Assembly: GCF_017591425.1 (NCBI RefSeq)
Contig: NW_024467120.1
Span: 2,914,001-2,978,000 of the forward strand
DNA length: 64,000 bases
DNA from: Ochotona curzoniae
Taxonomy: Eukaryota; Chordata; Mammalia; Lagomorpha; Ochotonidae
Direction of reading: 5' to 3'
Position numbers and translations under genes: made by a program. Positions 43,594 to 55,951 of the stretch are shown here, in pieces (positions within the stretch are counted from its first letter, which is position 1; every line of letters starts with the position of its first letter). The notes beneath the pieces are model-generated. The model worked only from the letters and a program-made list of their open reading frames with translations, made no database searches and was not told the origin of the DNA.

Positions 43594-43800
43594 AGGGGCT
43601 GGTCTTGTGGCAAAGTGGATAAAACCGACCCCTGGAATGCAGGCATCTCATTTTCATGCTGGTTCGTGTCCCAGCTGCTCCACTTCCAATCCAGCTCCCT
43701 TGCTAATGGCCTGGGAAAAACAGCAGCAGATGACCCAAGTTCTTGGACCCCTGTACTCACGTGAAAGACCCTGGCTTCAGGGAAACAAAACGTAAAGGGA
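43594..43800 (+). mobile_element. CSINE, 3'-truncated old copy
   Basis: Head GGGGCTGGTCTTGTGGCAAA, GTCCCAGCTGCTCCACTTCC, GCTAATGGCCTGGGAAAAAC. It stops near ACCCTGGCTTCAGGG without a pyrimidine tail. Confidence 0.85.
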
Positions 43801-44118
43801 ACGTTCTAAAATTTTTGAGAAATGCCAGATCACATTTAAAAGATTGATATCAAATTCTCACCATCAGATTGACATCAAATTCTCAACAGAAACTTTATAA
43901 GCAAGGCAGTAACAGCGAGAAATAGGCCATGTGTTAAAAGGAAAAAATTGCCAACCCATAATACTTTACCCAGAGAATCTCTCATTAAGAGAGACCTTCC
44001 AAGATAGTAAAAAAATTAAAAGTTTTTTTTTTTCTTTGGAACAAATGAAAAGACAATGCAACATATACAAACTAATAGGATACCGTAAAAGTAGTATTAA
44101 TAATTAGGTTTATGGCAA
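43801..44118 (+). mobile_element. L1 ORF1 3'-end fragment
   Basis: ATTCTCAACAGAAACTTTAT, AAAAAATTGCCAACCCATAA and TACTTTACCCAGAGAATCTC correspond to the L1 ORF1 C-terminal region (usually SAETLQAR ... ILYPxKLS). It is probably the upstream part of the L1 that continues at 44452. Confidence 0.75.
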
Positions 44119-44121
44119 CTA

Positions 44122-44402
44122 AGTGGGGCTAGTATGGTGACGTAGCAAACTAATCCTCCACCTATAGCACCAGCATCCCATATGGGCACCAGTGCATATC
44201 CTGGCTCATCCACTTCATTTATGGCCTGGGAAAACAGACAGGATGACCCAAGTCCTTGAGACCTTGCACCTTGGCTCCCACCATAGGATCAGCTCAGTTC
44301 TGGCCATTATGGTAATTTGGGGAGTGAACCAGTAGATGGAAGGCCTCTCTGTCTCTCCTTCTGTATCTGTAAAAATTTATTTTACCATAAAAGTAAATAA
44401 AT
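44122..44402 (+). mobile_element. CSINE inside an L1
   Basis: Head GTGGGGCTAGTATGGTGACG, CATCCCATATGGGCACCAGT, GGCCTGGGAAAACAGACAGG, GAACCAGTAGATGGAAGGCC and tail AAGTAAATAAATC. It separates two collinear L1 pieces. Confidence 0.88.
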
Positions 44403-44462
44403 CATATCTATATCAATATATATCTATATATGTGTATCTATCTAGATAGATATTTAGTATTT
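44403..44462. repeat. AT-rich microsatellite at the SINE tail
   Basis: Irregular TATATCTA/ATAGATA repeats follow the SINE tail. Confidence 0.8.
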
Positions 44463-44645
44463 AGTACCTACTTCAAAAAATTGGAAAGGTACCAAATAAA
44501 TGACCCAACAGCATCTCAAGAACCTAGAAAAAGAAGAACAAACCAAGATTATAGGAGGAAAGAAATAACAAAATTTAGAGAATAAACAAAATAAATTATA
44601 AAAACTATAAAAAATCAGTGACTCAAGGAGCTGATTTTTTTTTTT

Positions 44646-44692
44646 TCTGAAACAAAACAAAACAAAACAAAACAAGACAAAACAAAACAAAA
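44646..44692. repeat. (AAAAC)n microsatellite in L1
   Basis: About nine AAAAC units with one substitution, directly after a T-run at about 44636-44646. Confidence 0.92.
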
Positions 44693-46602
44693 CTGATCAA
44701 CCACTGGCCCAACTACCCCTACCTCCAAAAAGGAGAAGAATCAAATTAATAAAATCAGAGATAAATAAAAAGATCTGCTACAACTGACACCACAGAATGC
44801 AAAGGATAATAAGAATTATTACAGATAGCTAATGTGAACAAGTCCAAAAATCTAGATGAAATAGATAATTTCTGAATACAAACCATTTGCAAAATTGATG
44901 TAAAAAGACCAACATAGACAAATAACCAAGATTGAAGTTGAATTAGTAATAAAAACCTTCCAAAAAAAGAAAAGCTCAGGATTGGATAGTTTTTCTGTTG
45001 AATTCCAGCAAACTTGCAAAGAAGAGCTAATCCAAACTCTTCTTAAACTATTCAAAACAATTGAAAAGCAGGGAGCATTTCCAAACTCATTCTGTCAGGC
45101 CAGCGTTACCATAATTCCAAAGGCAGAGAAATGTACAACAAAAAAGAGAACTACATGTCAATATCCCATATGAGCACAGGTGGAAAAATCCTCAATAGAA
45201 CATCAGGAAATTGATTCCAACAGCACATCAAAAACATCATTCTCTCAGATCAGGTAGAATTTACCTTAGGGATGCAGGAGGGGTCAACATATGCAAACCA
45301 ATTTATGTGACATACCATGCAGTCATTATGAAGGATAAAAACCATGTTACTCTATTAGCTGATGCAGAGAAAGCATTTGCTAAAATACAAGATCATTCAT
45401 GACACCACACTGAACGAGGAAAAGTTGGAAGCGTTGTTTTCTGTAGCATCCAGAACCAGACAAGTATACCTTCTTTTGTCATTATTGCTTAATATATTTC
45501 TGGAAATTTTAGCACAAGTCCTTAGGCAGGAAAAGAAATTAAATGAATAAGTCAAATTATCCCCGTTTGCCAATGACATGGTCCTTTAGATAAGAAAATC
45601 AGAAAAACTCCACTGAGAGCCTGTTGGGAGTCATAAGAGCATTCATAAAGTTACAAGGCACAAAACCAGGAAAAAATCAACAGTATTCTTATACTCTCAC
45701 TTTTAGACAACAATGTTCTGGTTAAAAAAGAACTCGTAAGATCGGTTTCATTCATAATAGCTACAAAACTTCAAATACCTTCATAAAAATTAGATCAAGA
45801 TTTCTAGAATGAAAATTGTAAAACATTGATGAAAGAAACTGAAGACATAAATGGAAAAACCTTCTACCTTCATGGATTAGAATAATTCATATTCGTCAAC
45901 ATGTCCATACTACACAAATTGACTTACAGATTCGATGCAATCTCAGCTTAAAAACCAAGGTTATTTTCTGTAAGTTTAGGAAAGACCCCAGATAACCAGA
46001 GCAATCTTCCAGGATAATGAAAAAGCTGTAAACGTCACAGAAGCAGTTTTTAAGACATACTGCAGGCCACTACAGTCCAACGCTATGGTATTGACATAAA
46101 AATATACATGTGAACCAATGAAACAGAAAAAGAAAGTCTGTAAATTAATCCACACATCTAGGATCAATAATCTTTGACAAATGTGTTAAAATCATTCTCT
46201 GGATAAATGACAGTATCTTCAACATATGGTGTTGGAAAAATAGGATTTTCACATTCAAAAGTTTGAAACAAGGCCCATACATGACACCCTATACAAAAAT
46301 CAACTTACAGTGGCTCACAACTCTAAATCTAAGGCCTGAATTAACTTTATAGAAACACAGGCATACCACTGCATGACATTAGCACAGGCAAAGATTTCTT
46401 GGATAAGACCTCAGAAGGACAGGCAGTAAAAACAAAAATTAACAACGGGATTCTGTCAGTCTAAGACACTTTTACACAGTCAAGAAATCACCAACAGATA
46501 ACTGATTTGTACCTTATGCATCCAGTACAGGAGCAAGATCCAGAATATAGAAGGAGTTCAAGAAAACAGCAGCAAAACAAGCAACCGAGTCAGGAAATGG
46601 GC

Positions 46603-46668
46603 AAAGGATATGAAGGATACAAAGGATTATAAGGATATACAGGATATAAAGGACATAAAGGATGAAAT
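46603..46668. repeat. 9-10 bp minisatellite in L1
   Basis: Seven imperfect copies of AAGGATATA(C/A), grown from the L1 sequence GGGCAAAGGATATGAA. Confidence 0.85.
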
Positions 46669-46796
46669 ATAAGTGGGACAATAGATACATAAAAAAAAAA
46701 AAACAATGCTCAGAATCACAGGGTTTAGGAAAACAAAATCCCAAAGCACAATGAGGTATTTCCTTACTTTGTTAGAAAGGGTATCATCTACCAACC

Positions 46797-46840
46797 AAAA
46801 AAAACAAAAAAACAAAAAAACAAAAAAACAAAAAAACAAA
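46797..46840. repeat. (AAAAAAAC)n microsatellite in L1
   Basis: About five near-perfect units of eight bases, AAAAAAAC. Confidence 0.92.
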
Positions 46841-47642
46841 CACTGTTGAGGGTGTGGAGCAAAAGGTACCTGATCAATAATGTTAGTTTGGCGACAGACT
46901 AGTATAACTATCATTAAAGACAGTACGGAAATTCCTCAGAAAGATAAAAGCAAATCTATGACACCACCTAGCTACTCCACTCCTGGGAATATGCCTAAAG
47001 GAAATTAAAGCAGTCAATGAAAGAGTTACCTATACTTCTATCTTAGAGCAGCTCCAGTCACCATTCCTAAGATATGGAACCAATCTGTATGTCTATCAGT
47101 TGATACCTGGATGAAGAAAATGTATATATGCACGTTGAATAGTACTCAGCCATAGAATGAATGAAGTCCTGACATTTCCAACAAAATGCGTCCGACTGCG
47201 TATCATTATGCAATGTAGACTAAGCCAGACACTAAAGAAAGATATCACATTTTCTCTGATAGCTACTATGTATGGAGAAGATAAAAATCATGTGTCAATA
47301 ATTTCATTATTTAGTTATAAATACTGCTTCACTGACTCATACCATGTAAATGACAATGAACTATAACTTCATGTTAAAAAGGGAAGTTGTGGAGGAACAG
47401 TGAGAACACCTAGGGTGCTAGGAATGCTTTGCTTTTAATGAGTGTGTCGATTTTGATCCAATGACAGAAACTCATTTATGTGTATCTTTTTGTACATTTC
47501 TTGGTATGTATCCTGTATATAAAATGTTAGAGAATGTCTGACCTTTTGTCACTGAAATGTGGAGGATGTTGAGTACGTGATGGCCAACTTGATCCTGATA
47601 ATTTTTGAATTAAAAAGGGCTGAATTCCCAACCTCTGCAGGT

Positions 47643-47905
<263 letters not shown>

Positions 47906-48163
47906 GTCTCATTTCTAGCTCCGTAAGTGAGCAGTGTCCGCAGTAGGTTTCCTTTTGGTACAGGCAGCCACATGTTTCCATCGCAGTGCCTGTGGGTTAT
48001 GCTGTTTCTCTGACTTAACATCAGAGTGAGTCTACAGAACCTGAACTATAACTGAGGCATCAAATTTAACTTAGGAACAGGAAACAGGACACATCCCAGG
48101 AATCTTTGAAAATAAGAAGGTAGATGATAAGCATCATGGATGTAGAGCTTGTTACCTTGGTAA

Positions 48164-48166
<3 letters not shown>

Positions 48167-48224
<58 letters not shown>

Positions 48225-48236
48225 TGCGCATATATG
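48167..48236. repeat. (TG)27 followed by alternating CG/TA purine-pyrimidine run
   Basis: Fifty-four bases of TG, then CGCGTGCGCATATATG, giving about 70 bp of unbroken purine-pyrimidine alternation. Confidence 0.95.
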
Positions 48237-48724
48237 AGACAGAACATGTGCAAGAATATCTGGGAAATGTTGGAATATTTCCTACAAAATAAGGAATAAG
48301 ACACAGTCCATTTCTTTCCATTAATAAAGAGCAGTACAATGATTTATGAGTTTTTTTTCATTTTTTTCTACTAACAAAGAAAGAGAAAATGATTCATGAA
48401 TTTTTTGTTTTAGGAAATGATATAGAACAGGTTTGGATCCTGTAAAAAAAATTGCTAGATGTTTACCTCTATATATTATTTCATTTTAATGCAATTTCAA
48501 CTCTGTAAAAAAAAAAAAATGTGTTCAGTTAGAAATAACCCAGAATCCCTTGCAGCTAGGAATGTCTAAGTATCAGAGTCTGGGTAATGCTACATAATGT
48601 CACATAATTTCAAAATTTCTGGAAAATCTGCCATCTCATTCTGATTTCTGTCATCTTTTACCTGGAGCTGTGATAGCCATGCTGTGATTGACCATGAGGC
48701 AATAAGGCTGGGCACATTGTCGTT
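48237..48724. other. Unique AT-rich sequence
   Basis: T-runs and A-runs but no recognised repeat or gene. Confidence 0.45.
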
Positions 48725-49060
48725 CAAGATTTTATTTTTAGCAATTTGCATTTTTATACACATTTTAAAATCGACTTGCCATGTTGCATATAAAAAACTA
48801 TTGAAATTTGTGATGGACACTGCTTTAAATCCATTGACTTGATGATGGGTTTAAATATTCTAAGCTATGAGCGTAGCATGTTTAGGTATTCATATTTTTT
48901 ATTTGTATCATTTTCAAGATGTCTCAAAAATTTAGTTTCTGCCATAAAGGTCTTGCATGCTTTCTGAGTCTTTGGTGTGTGATATTTCTGATGCTACTCC
49001 AAATGCTTATTTTTTATTTGGTGGATGCTACTTAGAAAAAAGGGAACTAATACATATCAT
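48725..49060 (-). mobile_element. L1 ORF2 fragment, old
   Basis: AAATCCATTGACTTGATGAT, TTTAGTTTCTGCCATAAAGG and TTTCTGATGCTACTCCAAAT follow inverted L1 ORF2 sequence downstream of the reverse transcriptase. Diverged. Confidence 0.6.
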
Positions 49061-49489
49061 ATTCTTTTTTAATCAAGCAAACTTCTTATGATTTCTCTGA
49101 AGTCTTTCAAATTACCTTGACATATGCTTCTATTATCTGAAAATGACAGTCTTTTCTTCACTACAGATTTCCCTAAATTTCCCTCGTTTTACCTGTCTTA
49201 GCTCTGGCAAGAATCTAGTTTAGTGCTAAATTATAGAGGTGTTACCCGACATATTTGACTTTGATTTTAAAGGAGATTACTGTCAAGTTTTGTCGATCAT
49301 TAAGCATAAGGCTTTTGGTCCTCTCCTCTCTCAGTTTTCATAAGAGCTGTGTGTCATGGTTATTGCCAGATTACTTTCCCAAAAAGGAAATAATTCTCAT
49401 TTCTAGCAACTTTATCTTGTCAGACACAGATGCTATAATTCAATGTTTGGTATATTATAAGGTATAAAATGACATCTTCCATTTTAACG
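49061..49489. other. AT-rich sequence, possibly L1-derived
   Basis: Nothing specific was recognised. It lies between two minus-strand L1 fragments and may be further decayed L1. Confidence 0.35.
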
Positions 49490-50070
49490 TGTGTTTTTTC
49501 AGCTGCTGGTGAGTTTTTATCTTTTCATATGTTGTCAATTGCTGCAATTGACCTCTTAGGATTGCTCTTTTCAGATCCCTTGCCTAATTGTTTGATTTAT
49601 TCTTTTCTGGAAACTTGAAAGAGATTTCTGTATGGTATAATTAACCTCACATATCCTTTGGATTGGCAGTAAATGTCCAAGCCTATAATTATGTTATTGA
49701 CTGTTTTTTTTAGATACAAAATAGTTTTAAATTTATGATAGAATGTCTATTTTTCACTTTGTGTGATATGTTTTTCCAGTCTTGTCTGCATGATGTCTTC
49801 TAGATTGGTTTGTGGAATTTTGATCTTTTTTTACATTCTACATTTAGGTCTTGAACAACAAGAATAAACTTTTATATATGAAACAGAAATTTATTTTCAT
49901 AGTATTCTAATTGAAAAGCCATTTGTATCATCATTTATTAAGCAATGCATTTTTTTCTCACTTAGATGAAATATCATCTTCACCATATTCTAGATTCTCA
50001 TATAAAATTGGATCTAAATTTTAGGTTGTTTATTCTGTCGCCTGCCTTTTTATTTATCAGTTTTATGCCA
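49490..50070 (-). mobile_element. L1 ORF2 3' part, old
   Basis: TACATTCTACATTTAGGTCT, ATTGGATCTAAATTTTAGGT and TTTTTATTTATCAGTTTTAT match the inverted order of old mammalian L1 ORF2 3' sequence. It has many indels. Confidence 0.6.
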
Positions 50071-50254
50071 ATAACATTTATTTCAGTAGAGGGGTTTGTG
50101 GTAGGCTGTTAATAATCATTGTAGCACACATACATCTGTCACAAATCTTCCTTCGCATATTTTTCTTGGTTATTCTTGCGAAAAAAAAATCAGAAGAAAG
50201 CAGAAAGAGAAGGAAGCAAACATAGTAAAGACTGATTATTCAAATTAGAAACTG

Positions 50255-50568
50255 TGGCCTGGTGTAGTAGCCTAGTGGCTGAGGTCCTTGCCTTGTATGT
50301 GCTGGGACTTCCATGTGGGCACCAGTTCTTGTCTTGCCACCCCACTTCCCATCCAGCTCCCTGCCTTTGGCCTGAGAAAGCAGTCAAGGACGGCCCAAAG
50401 CCTTGAGACCCTGCACCCGTGTGGGAGACCAGGAAGAAGCTCCTGGCTCAGCACTGGCAGTTGCTGCCACTTGGGGAATGAACCAGTGGATGGAAGCTCT
50501 TTCTCTCTGTTTCTCCTTCTCTTTGTAAATCTGACTTTTCAATAAAAATAAAATAATATTTTTTTAAA
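50255..50568 (+). mobile_element. CSINE, intermediate full-length copy
   Basis: Head TGGCCTGGTGTAGTAGCCTA, CCCATCCAGCTCCCTGCCTT, AGGAAGAAGCTCCTGGCTCA, CTGACTTTTCAATAAAAATA. Confidence 0.92.
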
Positions 50569-50687
50569 GGAAAAATGGGTGTTTTTCCAAATGAGAAAAC
50601 ACAGCTAGTTTTATTAAAACCAGGAACAAGATTTATATATCGTATTGATATTTGTACTTAACATTGTCTTAGAGATTTTAGCAATCA

Positions 50688-51015
50688 TGGGGCCAACCTT
50701 GTGGTATAGCATGTTAAGCTGCTGCCTGCAACATGAGCATCCCATGCGGGCATCAATTCATGTCCTGGCTGCTCCACTTCTGATCCACCTCCCTGCTAAT
50801 ATACCTAGGAAAGCCCAGGAGATGGCCCAGTCCTTAGCCCCGGGAACCCACACGAGAGACTGGAATAAAACTTCTGGCTCCCTGTTTTGACAGTGTCAAA
50901 ACCCTGCCTTTTGCTGCCATTTGAGGAGTGAACCAGCAGATGGGAGATCTTTATCTCTCTTTCTCTTTGTCTCTCCCTCTTTCTCTGAAACCTTGCCTTT
51001 CAACTAAGAAAAAAT
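50688..51015 (+). mobile_element. CSINE, old full-length copy
   Basis: Head GGGGCCAACCTTGTGGTATA, GCATCCCATGCGGGCATCAA, GAGATGGCCCAGTCCTTAGC, GAACCAGCAGATGGGAGATC and tail TTGCCTTTCAACTAAGAAAA. Confidence 0.92.
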
Positions 51016-51235
51016 TTTTAAAAATTTAAGGAAAACAGCATAGGAAACTATAAAACTATTAGTAATGAATACAAACTAAGATATGCACAAAGTCAAACCA
51101 GGACTTTAGATAGAAAAACACAGGATTTGTGACGTTGTTCCTCCCAAATTAGTATGGAAGTTTGATAACATTTTAATTAGAATTCAAGTCATGGCTCCAC
51201 GTTAGATTCCAGCTTCCCGGTTATGCATGCCAAGG

Positions 51236-51360
51236 GAGGCAGCACATCACGGCGGCTAAGTGTTTGGGCACTGCTAACCATGTGACGCATCTGGACTGCA
51301 TTCCTGACTCAGACCTGGCTCTTTTGGGCCTTTTAGAAATGAACCAGCTGATAGGAAACC
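51236..51360 (+). mobile_element. CSINE remnant
   Basis: GGCGGCTAAGTGTTTGGGCA, CTGGACTGCATTCCTGACTC and AATGAACCAGCTGATAGGAA are scattered pieces of a CSINE2-like copy with large deletions. Confidence 0.5.
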
Positions 51361-51504
51361 AGCAAGGATTTATAATCAGACTAAGCCCAAATTTCATTTT
51401 ATTGTTATGGTCTTCTGGATTTAATTTTAGGATTTTTGTAAAATGACATGAAGGGTGCCATTGTTTTCCAAAGATCAGAATATTGCAAACTCCCTCAGAG
51501 TGGG

Positions 51505-52745
51505 CTGTTCTTTTTCTTTTTTCTTTAATTGCTTTTTGATACAGTTTAGTTGGTGCTGGGGACTCCCTTCCCCGCTCCGTCAAGTCTCTTCTCTCCTCTG
51601 TTCTCCCCTCCAGTCTCACAATGGGTGTTTTTCATGAATTATCCCAAGTCCATCATGCTGCGCTGGAGTGTCTCCCAACCACGTAGGAGATTGTCAGTCA
51701 TTTCATTGTGAGTTCATTCTTGTATCCCAGGGCTCTAATGTAGGTACAATGAGGATTAGATCTTCGTTATTTATGGGCAGTACCAATAATAGTGATAAAA
51801 GGGACATTGACCATCTCAGGTAATTATCAACAATCAGCTTCTTACAGATGGTTGATTACTGAATTATATCACAAGATCTTATTACAGAAAGTACAGGTGT
51901 GTATGAAGTGACATAGAGTAAGATTCACATGCAATATCCCTAGATTTGAAATCAAATTATCTAATATTAGAGCAAACATATGATATCTGACTTTTGGGGA
52001 TTGGCTCATTTCCCTTAGCATAATGGCCTCTAGTTTGGCCCATTTGGCCACAAATTATTGTATTTCATTTTTTTTAATAGCCAAGTAACATTCCATAGTG
52101 TAGACAAGCCACATTTTTTTTTCATTCAGTCCTCTATTAATGGGCATTTATGTTGTTTCCATATTCTTGCAATTGTTGATTGTGCTGCAGTGAACATTGG
52201 GGTGCATGTTGCTTTCTCGTCTAACAAGTGTTTTGGATATATTCCTAGGAGTGGTATTGCTGGGTCATATGGCTGTTCTTAAGTGGTTACATACAGCTCA
52301 GCCGTGAAGCCATCTGGTCCTGGTTCTTTGCTTGTCAAACGGGAGAGCTCTAATCACCTTCCAATGTTTGCTATGATAATTCAGCTTGTTCAGACATGCT
52401 TTTTCTTAATGGGCTTCCTAATTTTAATGTTGCGGGAAGACCTTTAATTTCTCCTAGATTTAAAAATGTACTAACATAGAGCTACATGTAGTATTTGGTT
52501 ATAAGTCATATTTAATTGTGCCTGTAACTATGTTTTTGTAGGGGTTTATCATTCCTTTCAAAGTGCTAGCTTCTGGATTTTTCTCCTTTTTGTTTCTTTT
52601 TATTTTCATAAATGTCTGCTTTTTTTTTCTGTGTCAAATCATTTTAGATTTCCAAAAAGTAATTTGAAAATTTTCTTAAGTTTAAAATGATCTACTAATT
52701 GAGTTGTTATTGATTAAACCCATCCAAACTGATTCTTATTGTTAC
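51505..52745 (-). mobile_element. L1 3' UTR and ORF2 fragment
   Basis: Inverted L1 3'-end blocks: GGGGATTGGCTCATTTCCCT, AATAGCCAAGTAACATTCCA, GATTGTGCTGCAGTGAACAT and ATATTCCTAGGAGTGGTATT. From 52290 the sequence jumps to the ORF2 reverse-transcriptase region (AAGCCATCTGGTCCTGGTTC). It is therefore internally deleted or made of two insertions. Confidence 0.85.
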
Positions 52746-52851
52746 AACCTTGGGTCCTTGTTCTGGAGAAGAGCGTCTAAGCGGGATGAAAGAATGCCTC
52801 TGTGAAGAAAGCAGGGTAGAAAGCTTTACAAGTGAAAAAAATTCTCTTAGG

Positions 52852-53115
52852 GGTAGACTTCAGTCTAGTGGTGAAGACCATGGAGTCCCACAATAGGATG
52901 CCTAAGGGTTTGATTCCTGGCTCAGACATGCCAACTTCAGATCCTTGGAGCAGTGCTGGTGGCTCAAGAGCCACCCAGATGGGACACCTGGATTGAGTTC
53001 TGGGCTCCTGGCATCAGCCCGAGCTCAGTCCTAGCTAGTGTAGGCATGGTGGAGTAGACCAGCAGGTGTGAGTAAGAGTGTCTGTCTCTATATTTTTGAC
53101 CTTTGGAATAAAACC
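52852..53115 (+). mobile_element. CSINE2-like copy
   Basis: GTTTGATTCCTGGCTCAGAC, GGTGGCTCAAGAGCCACCCA, GGACACCTGGATTGAGTTCT and a short tail CTTTGGAATAAAACC. Confidence 0.8.
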
Positions 53116-53139
53116 AAATTTGAAAGAAATTGATCTTCA

Positions 53140-53385
53140 ATATTTAAAATTTTTATTTGATTTGAATGAGAAAGGTCTTTCACCCACAGGGTTATTTTCA
53201 AATGACAGTGAGAGTTGGGAATGGGCCAGGCTGGAATCAGGGGCCCAGAACTCTATCTGGGTCTTCCGTGTAGATGGGAGGCATCCAAATACTTGAGCTA
53301 TCATCTGTTGCCTTCAATGATGTGCACTGTTAACAAGACGCTGGAGGTATTAGCAGGAGACTGAGTTAGAAGCAGAGTATCTGGA
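53140..53385 (-). mobile_element. CSINE, old copy
   Basis: AAATTTTTATTTGATTTGAA tail, GGGCCAGGCTGGAATCAGGG, TCTGGGTCTTCCGTGTAGAT and TATTAGCAGGAGACTGAGTT. The head is lost. Confidence 0.75.
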
Positions 53386-54987
53386 ATGCTTCCTCCCTAC
53401 TATTGTCCACCCTCCTTGCCTATCTTCCTTCCTTTCTTCTTTCCCTACTAAGATAAATGAAGATATTGGAAATGATTCTTTGCTACAGACATGGTACAAG
53501 AGATAGGCTTTAACTTTGTACATGGAGGTCAACTTTTGAACATGAGTGGTTTAGCTGGAGAACATGGCTGAGGAAGGAATTTTATACTGAAAATTTGAGG
53601 GATGAGATATAAATATTCTGATTTTAAATATGACAAAAAGATTGGTAATTAAAGATGTTACTGTAACTCTAATAACAGAAAAAGAAGTTTCAGGCAGCAG
53701 TGTAGGCATAAATCAGAACACACACCAAGGACTAAAAATCCCAGTAACTTGAAATCCAACCATCAGGTGAAATTCTGTTTTATCTGTTATGACTGAAATG
53801 AACTGGCCTAGCTGTGAAGAGGTGCACCTTTTCAAGGTCACAGGTCAAGGAGAATGGACAGGAAGCACTGTATATCAAGAAGCTGTGCCACTGGGCAGGT
53901 CCAGGGGCCAACTCTCACAGCCCACACCCCTTAGGCTCTCACGTCAGCCCTCTTACTTGGGGAGCACTGATGGAATATTGAAGGAACGGAAGAAGCGAGA
54001 CTTCAAGGCATTTCTTCCCCTGTGTGTTTTCCACAGATGTCTGTTTTCTGTAGCTTCAATTCCTGCTGAATTGTGGCTAACTATGGTTCCAGCTTGCAGG
54101 GAGCTCTCCCAACACATATTGTCTTCCACTGGTTCCTCCAGTCTTTCAATGTACAGAGATCCATCAGTCATTTCTTCCCTACTCCTGTAACTCCATCCCT
54201 GGAATAATCATGCTTTGTTTTAAGCAACTCAGACCCTGAGTCTTAGGTAGCTAATAGGAAAATTCCCAGCTACATACATGATAAAAGACATTTGTGAGAA
54301 ACAAAAGCCAGCAGAGTGATAGAGCTGTAGGCATCTATTCCAGCCCACTTGCAAGAGGTAGCAAACAGAGAGAAATCACAAAGTACACACACAACAACGT
54401 GTTTACATCTTGGCTCCATGTTGTAATGTGTATTACCAGCGTATACATTCTGTTCTTAGGAGGCAATGGAGGTAGTCACACACAGTCACATTCAACCCTT
54501 TCATACTCTGTGCTTAGCATTAACTAGGTGCTCATAATTGTGCGTTGAACAAACGAATGATACTGCAGAGATTAAAAGGCAAGCTATTATTTTGTCAAGA
54601 ATAAGTCTAATATATAGGAGGTACTAGCCTGCAATCCACTTACTCCTAAATGATTCGTAGTCTGACTTCGTGGGATCCACAAGTTAGCATGGAAAAATTT
54701 TTACAACTTTATTTTTCCTAATCTGTAAGGAAAAATTTAATTGTGCATTTCCTTCAGTTATGCATATGGAAGTAATCTCTAGTAATTTTGGGAGTACTTG
54801 TTACCAATAGAATTTACAAATACTTTTGGCTACTTTATGGTTGTTGCAGCTATCTCAAAATTTTCTACATATATCCTTAAATTGCCATTATATTTCACAA
54901 TTCAATCTCTTATTAAAATAACTATTACACATTGAAAAGCATTTTGATAATTACTTTAATGTGATTCGTTTCCTCAACGGTTCACTT
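53386..54987. other. About 1.6 kb of largely unique sequence
   Basis: AACTAGGTGCTCATAATTGT and TTGAACAAACGAATGA near 54520-54560 look like an L2 or MIR end. The 133-codon plus frame at 53789-54190 has no recognised motif. Nothing else was seen. Confidence 0.4.
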
Positions 54988-55275
54988 TTAAAAAGATTTA
55001 TTAATTTATTTGAAAGGCAGAGTTGCAGAGACAGAAAGATAGCCAACATATTGGTTTACTCCCCCAATGGCTGTGGCTACAGTCTAAAGCTAGAAGCCTG
55101 GAATTCCATCCAGCCTCTAATGATGGTGCAGGGGCCTGAAGACCTGGACCATCCTCTGCTGCTTTCCCAGGCACATCAGCAGGAAGTTAGATCAGATAGC
55201 CGGGACTCCAACAGGTACTCACGTGGGATGCTGTTGTCACTGGTGATGGCTTAAGCCCTTTTGGCACAAAGACAG
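54988..55275 (-). mobile_element. CSINE, old copy
   Basis: AAAAAGATTTATTAATTTAT tail, CATATTGGTTTACTCCCCCA, CTGCTGCTTTCCCAGGCACA, TCAGCAGGAAGTTAGATCAG and a degraded head. Confidence 0.88.
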
Positions 55276-55374
55276 TCCCCTATGATCTGCTGTTTAATTA
55301 AAAATTATTTTTCTGAGAAGGGCCTCATATTGTCCATGAGTCTGTTGTTCAAAAACGGCTGGGAAGTTCTGCAA

Positions 55375-55560
55375 AGCTTGAAAGCTCAGATAATGATATT
55401 AATCAGAACTGGATTCAAATTTCAGCTCTGTGTCCTAAAAAGTGGAATCTACTTGGGCTGCACTGGCTGCAAATTCCTTGTTTGTTAAATGGGGACAACA
55501 ACAGGAGCTTACTCCCAAGGGTCCTGTCTAACACTGATATAGTGACAAAGACAGTCAAAG
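55375..55560 (+). mobile_element. MIR fragment
   Basis: AGAACTGGATTCAAATTTCA, GCTCTGTGTCCTAAAAAGTG, CTTGTTTGTTAAATGGGGAC and AACAACAGGAGCTTACTCCC match the central and 3' MIR consensus in order. Confidence 0.8.
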
Positions 55561-55938
55561 GCTACAAAAAAAAAAAAAAAGACCAAAGACAAAAAAGACA
55601 AAGACTCAGCTGGAGGGACTGACAGATGCTTGCAGTCCCCGCCCCACCCCCATGCTCCTACTCCTGTTTAGAGTCACACAGATGGCAGTAGATCCAACCA
55701 GCACTCAAACATTTCCAAAGGTAGAAAAGCTGAAGGAGTTGGAGTGAATGGATGCCCATTGTATCCAGACTCTGCCTGACTCTCGAGTCTTTTAAATCCA
55801 TATGGCCTGACCAGAAGACTGACTGGGAAAGGAATTGAGCCAGATTGCCCCGGCTCTGCAAGGTTTGTAATGTAGTGAAAAAAGTGCAGACTCACTTAAA
55901 GAGCAACATCCAGTGCCTCACATCCCTGACTTCTTGTC
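55561..55938. other. Unique sequence, no feature seen
   Basis: An A-run and AAAGACAAAGAC-type purine repeats (about 55565-55605), then unique DNA. Confidence 0.45.
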
Positions 55939-55951
55939 TACCCAACATTTC

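Larger units (their letters stand above)
44463..47540 (+). mobile_element. L1 element, ORF2 to 3' UTR, decayed
   Basis: About 3 kb in consensus order. The ORF2 linker (ATAAAATCAGAGATAAATAA) is followed by the reverse-transcriptase start (FQQTCKEELIQTLLKLFKTI, usually FYQTFKEEL), ADAEKAFAKIQ at about 45358-45393 and SVASRTRQVYLLLSLLLNIF at about 45440-45500. The CAATGACATGGTCCTTTAGA block at 45570 carries the decayed YXDD-adjacent region. GCTACTCCACTCCTGGGAAT and TACTCAGCCATAGAATGAAT lie near the 3' end. The endonuclease part is missing and many stops interrupt it. It is not mobile. Confidence 0.9.
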
